Shown: positions 23,520 through 24,748 of the stretch, in pieces | How the letters are laid out: each line of letters begins with the position of its first letter | How positions within the stretch are numbered: position 1 is the first letter of the stretch | Origin: Acetobacteraceae bacterium | GTDB taxonomy: Bacteria; Pseudomonadota; Alphaproteobacteria; Zavarziniales; Zavarziniaceae | DNA: 24,748 nt | Direction: 5' to 3' | NCBI GenBank assembly: GCA_947379865.1 | Contig: CANCOY010000058.1 | Location: 1-24,748 of the forward strand | Notes under the pieces: model-generated | Told to the model about the DNA's origin: nothing | Database searches by the model: none | What the model saw: the letters and a program-made list of their open reading frames with translations, nothing else | Program-made: the position numbers and the translations under genes

Positions 23520-23853
23520 CGTCTGTCGGGGTCGATCAGAAGCGGGCTCCAGCCCGGCCCGTTTGCGCTGGGGTGATTCGCGCCATGCGGGGTCGCGGTT
23601 GGCCCGGTTTGGTCACCGGGAGACGCTTCAGGGCACCTTGGGGGCTGCCTCAGGTAGGCGAAGACGTAATTTAAAGCTGTGAACGATACAAAAGCCTAGG
23701 AATTTAGGCCTAAACTGCGTCGTCAGAGGCCGGCAAGCCTTGAGCGGACCGGCGCCAAGGTCTACACATTTTAAACCAACGCACACATCGGACACACGAC
23801 CACCGGCCCCGGCTTTCGGCCCGGCAGCAGTTCAAGCACGGAGCGCGACGTTC
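23520..23853 (+). promoter_or_regulatory. Non-coding upstream region of mreB
   Basis: About 330 bases with no credible gene. The first 120 bases are GC-rich. An AT-richer island with short palindromes follows at about 23667-23715. A possible promoter is TTGAGC (23740-23745) with TACACA (23763-23768) at 17-base spacing, which would give a leader of about 80 bases. The ribosome site for mreB is probably GGAG at 23840-23843. The region likely holds the control of the cell-shape operon; the exact promoter is uncertain. Confidence 0.4.
23694..23714. repeat. Overlapping palindromes upstream of mreB
   Basis: TTTAGGCCTAAA (23703-23714) is a perfect 12-base palindrome. It overlaps GCCTA (23694-23698) / TAGGC (23705-23709), an inverted repeat with a 6-base spacer. 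Both lie in the AT-rich island between the ilvC terminator and mreB and could form a protein-binding site. Confidence 0.7.
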
Positions 23854-24748
23854 ATGTTCTCAAAGCTGCTCGGCATGCTTTCCGCCGACATGGCCATCGA
23901 CCTTGGCACCGCCAACACGGTTGTCTATGTCAAGGGCCGTGGAATCGTTCTGAACGAACCGTCAGTGGTTGCCATGGTCAACAACCGGGGAAAGAAACAG
24001 GTCCTCGCGGTTGGTGATGAAGCCAAGATGATGCTGGGCCGCACCCCAGGCAATATCGAGGCTATCCGCCCCTTGAGAGACGGCGTCATCGCCGACTTCG
24101 AAGTGGCGGAGGAAATGATCAAGCATTTCATTCGCAAGGTGCACAACCGCCGCTCCTTCGCCAGCCCCCAGATCGTGGTCTGCGTGCCCTCCGGCTCCAC
24201 AGCCGTCGAGCGCCGCGCGATCCAGGAAAGCGCCGAGAGCGCCGGTGCGCGCCGCGTCTATCTGATTGAAGAGCCCATGGCCGCCGCCATTGGCGCTGGC
24301 CTGCCCGTTACCGAGCCGACCGGCTCCATGGTTGTCGACATCGGTGGCGGCACGACCGAGGTCGCGGTGCTCAGCCTTGGCGGCATCGTCTATTCGCGCT
24401 CGGTTCGCGTCGGCGGCGACAAGATGGATGAGGCGATCATCGCCTATATCCGCCGCAACCATAATCTGCTGGTCGGAGAATCGTCTGCCGAGCGGATCAA
24501 GAAGGAAGTTGGCAGCGCTGCCCCTCCCGAGGACGGCCACGGGCCGACCATGGAGATCAAGGGCCGCGATCTGATGAACGGCGTTCCCAAGGAACTCATC
24601 ATCAGCCAGCGCCAGGTTGCCGAAAGCCTTGCCGAGCCGGTCTCCGCCATTGTCGAGGCCGTCAAGGTGGCCCTGGAACACACGGCGCCGGAACTGGCGG
24701 CCGACATCGTCGACAAGGGCATTGTCCTGACCGGTGGTGGTGCCCTGC
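23854..24748 (+). CDS. mreB: Rod shape-determining protein MreB (N-terminal part, runs off the window)
   Basis: The first 298 residues of an actin-like cytoskeletal protein that guides lateral wall synthesis in rod-shaped cells. The N-terminus MFSKLLGMLSADMAIDLGT has the short amphipathic, membrane-binding start followed by the phosphate-1 loop DLGTANT. The sequence continues with NEPSVVAM, GRTPGNIEAIRPLRDGVIADF, CVPSG, EEPMAAAIGAGLP near 145, the phosphate-2 motif DIGGGTTEVAV near 163, and the adenosine motif beginning at LTGGGAL at the window edge. About 50 C-terminal residues are missing. The start ATG 23854 has GGAG ten bases upstream. In related genomes mreC and mreD follow, which would lie outside this window. 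Confidence 0.97.
   Translation, partial: MFSKLLGMLSADMAIDLGTANTVVYVKGRGIVLNEPSVVAMVNNRGKKQVLAVGDEAKMMLGRTPGNIEAIRPLRDGVIADFEVAEEMIKHFIRKVHNRRSFASPQIVVCVPSGSTAVERRAIQESAESAGARRVYLIEEPMAAAIGAGLPVTEPTGSMVVDIGGGTTEVAVLSLGGIVYSRSVRVGGDKMDEAIIAYIRRNHNLLVGESSAERIKKEVGSAAPPEDGHGPTMEIKGRDLMNGVPKELIISQRQVAESLAEPVSAIVEAVKVALEHTAPELAADIVDKGIVLTGGGAL

Noticed and set aside
1..24748. Mobile element, CRISPR array, rRNA or tRNA gene
   Set aside because: No transposase-like protein, regularly spaced repeat array or RNA gene pattern was seen on either strand by reading; a tRNA scan would be the decisive check.

Overview
The window is about 24.7 kb of GC-rich, densely coded chromosomal DNA. It most resembles an alphaproteobacterium, probably Rhodospirillales-like. 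Reasons: uniformly high GC and GC3 codon use, the serB/miaA-ilvB-ilvN-ilvC run followed by mreB, and an aerobic benzoyl-CoA (box) cluster with a HTH/shikimate-kinase regulator. The genus cannot be fixed from sequence reading alone. I saw no rRNA, tRNA, insertion sequence or CRISPR array.

Layout. (1) 1-2571, plus strand: the end of a class III aminotransferase, a glutamine-synthetase-family ligase and a short-chain dehydrogenase (SDR). (2) 2580-5516, minus strand: an apparent operon of alpha/beta hydrolase, RhlG-like SDR and cytochrome P450. It diverges from (3) 5683-7399, plus strand: a DUF3237 protein and a PhzS-like flavin monooxygenase. A 16-bp tandem repeat sits between the two operons. 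(4) 7472-7873: msrB. (5) 7883-11793, minus strand: MioC-like flavodoxin, benzoate-CoA ligase and a feruloyl-CoA-synthase-like ligase. It diverges from (6) 11932-18051, plus strand: boxR, boxC, boxB, an adrenodoxin-reductase/FprA-type flavoprotein and an alpha/beta hydrolase. (7) 18041-23465: serB (minus), then miaA and ilvB-ilvN-ilvC (plus), ending in a clear intrinsic terminator. (8) 23854 to the edge: the start of mreB.

The most interesting part is region 5-6. The ligase makes benzoyl-CoA, BoxB (a diiron enzyme) epoxidises it, and BoxC opens the ring. The usual electron donor of BoxB is the two-[4Fe-4S] ferredoxin/FAD protein BoxA, and it is absent. A two-[4Fe-4S]-free adrenodoxin-reductase-type flavoprotein occupies its place, and a flavodoxin gene leads the divergent ligase operon. 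This suggests an alternative NADPH > FAD protein > flavodoxin > BoxB electron chain. Both box promoter regions share two short sequence elements that may be BoxR sites.

Regions 2-3 form a second, uncharacterised oxidative module (P450, SDR, hydrolase, flavin monooxygenase, DUF3237) whose substrate cannot be read from sequence. Region 7 is conserved housekeeping metabolism (serine, tRNA modification, branched-chain amino acids).
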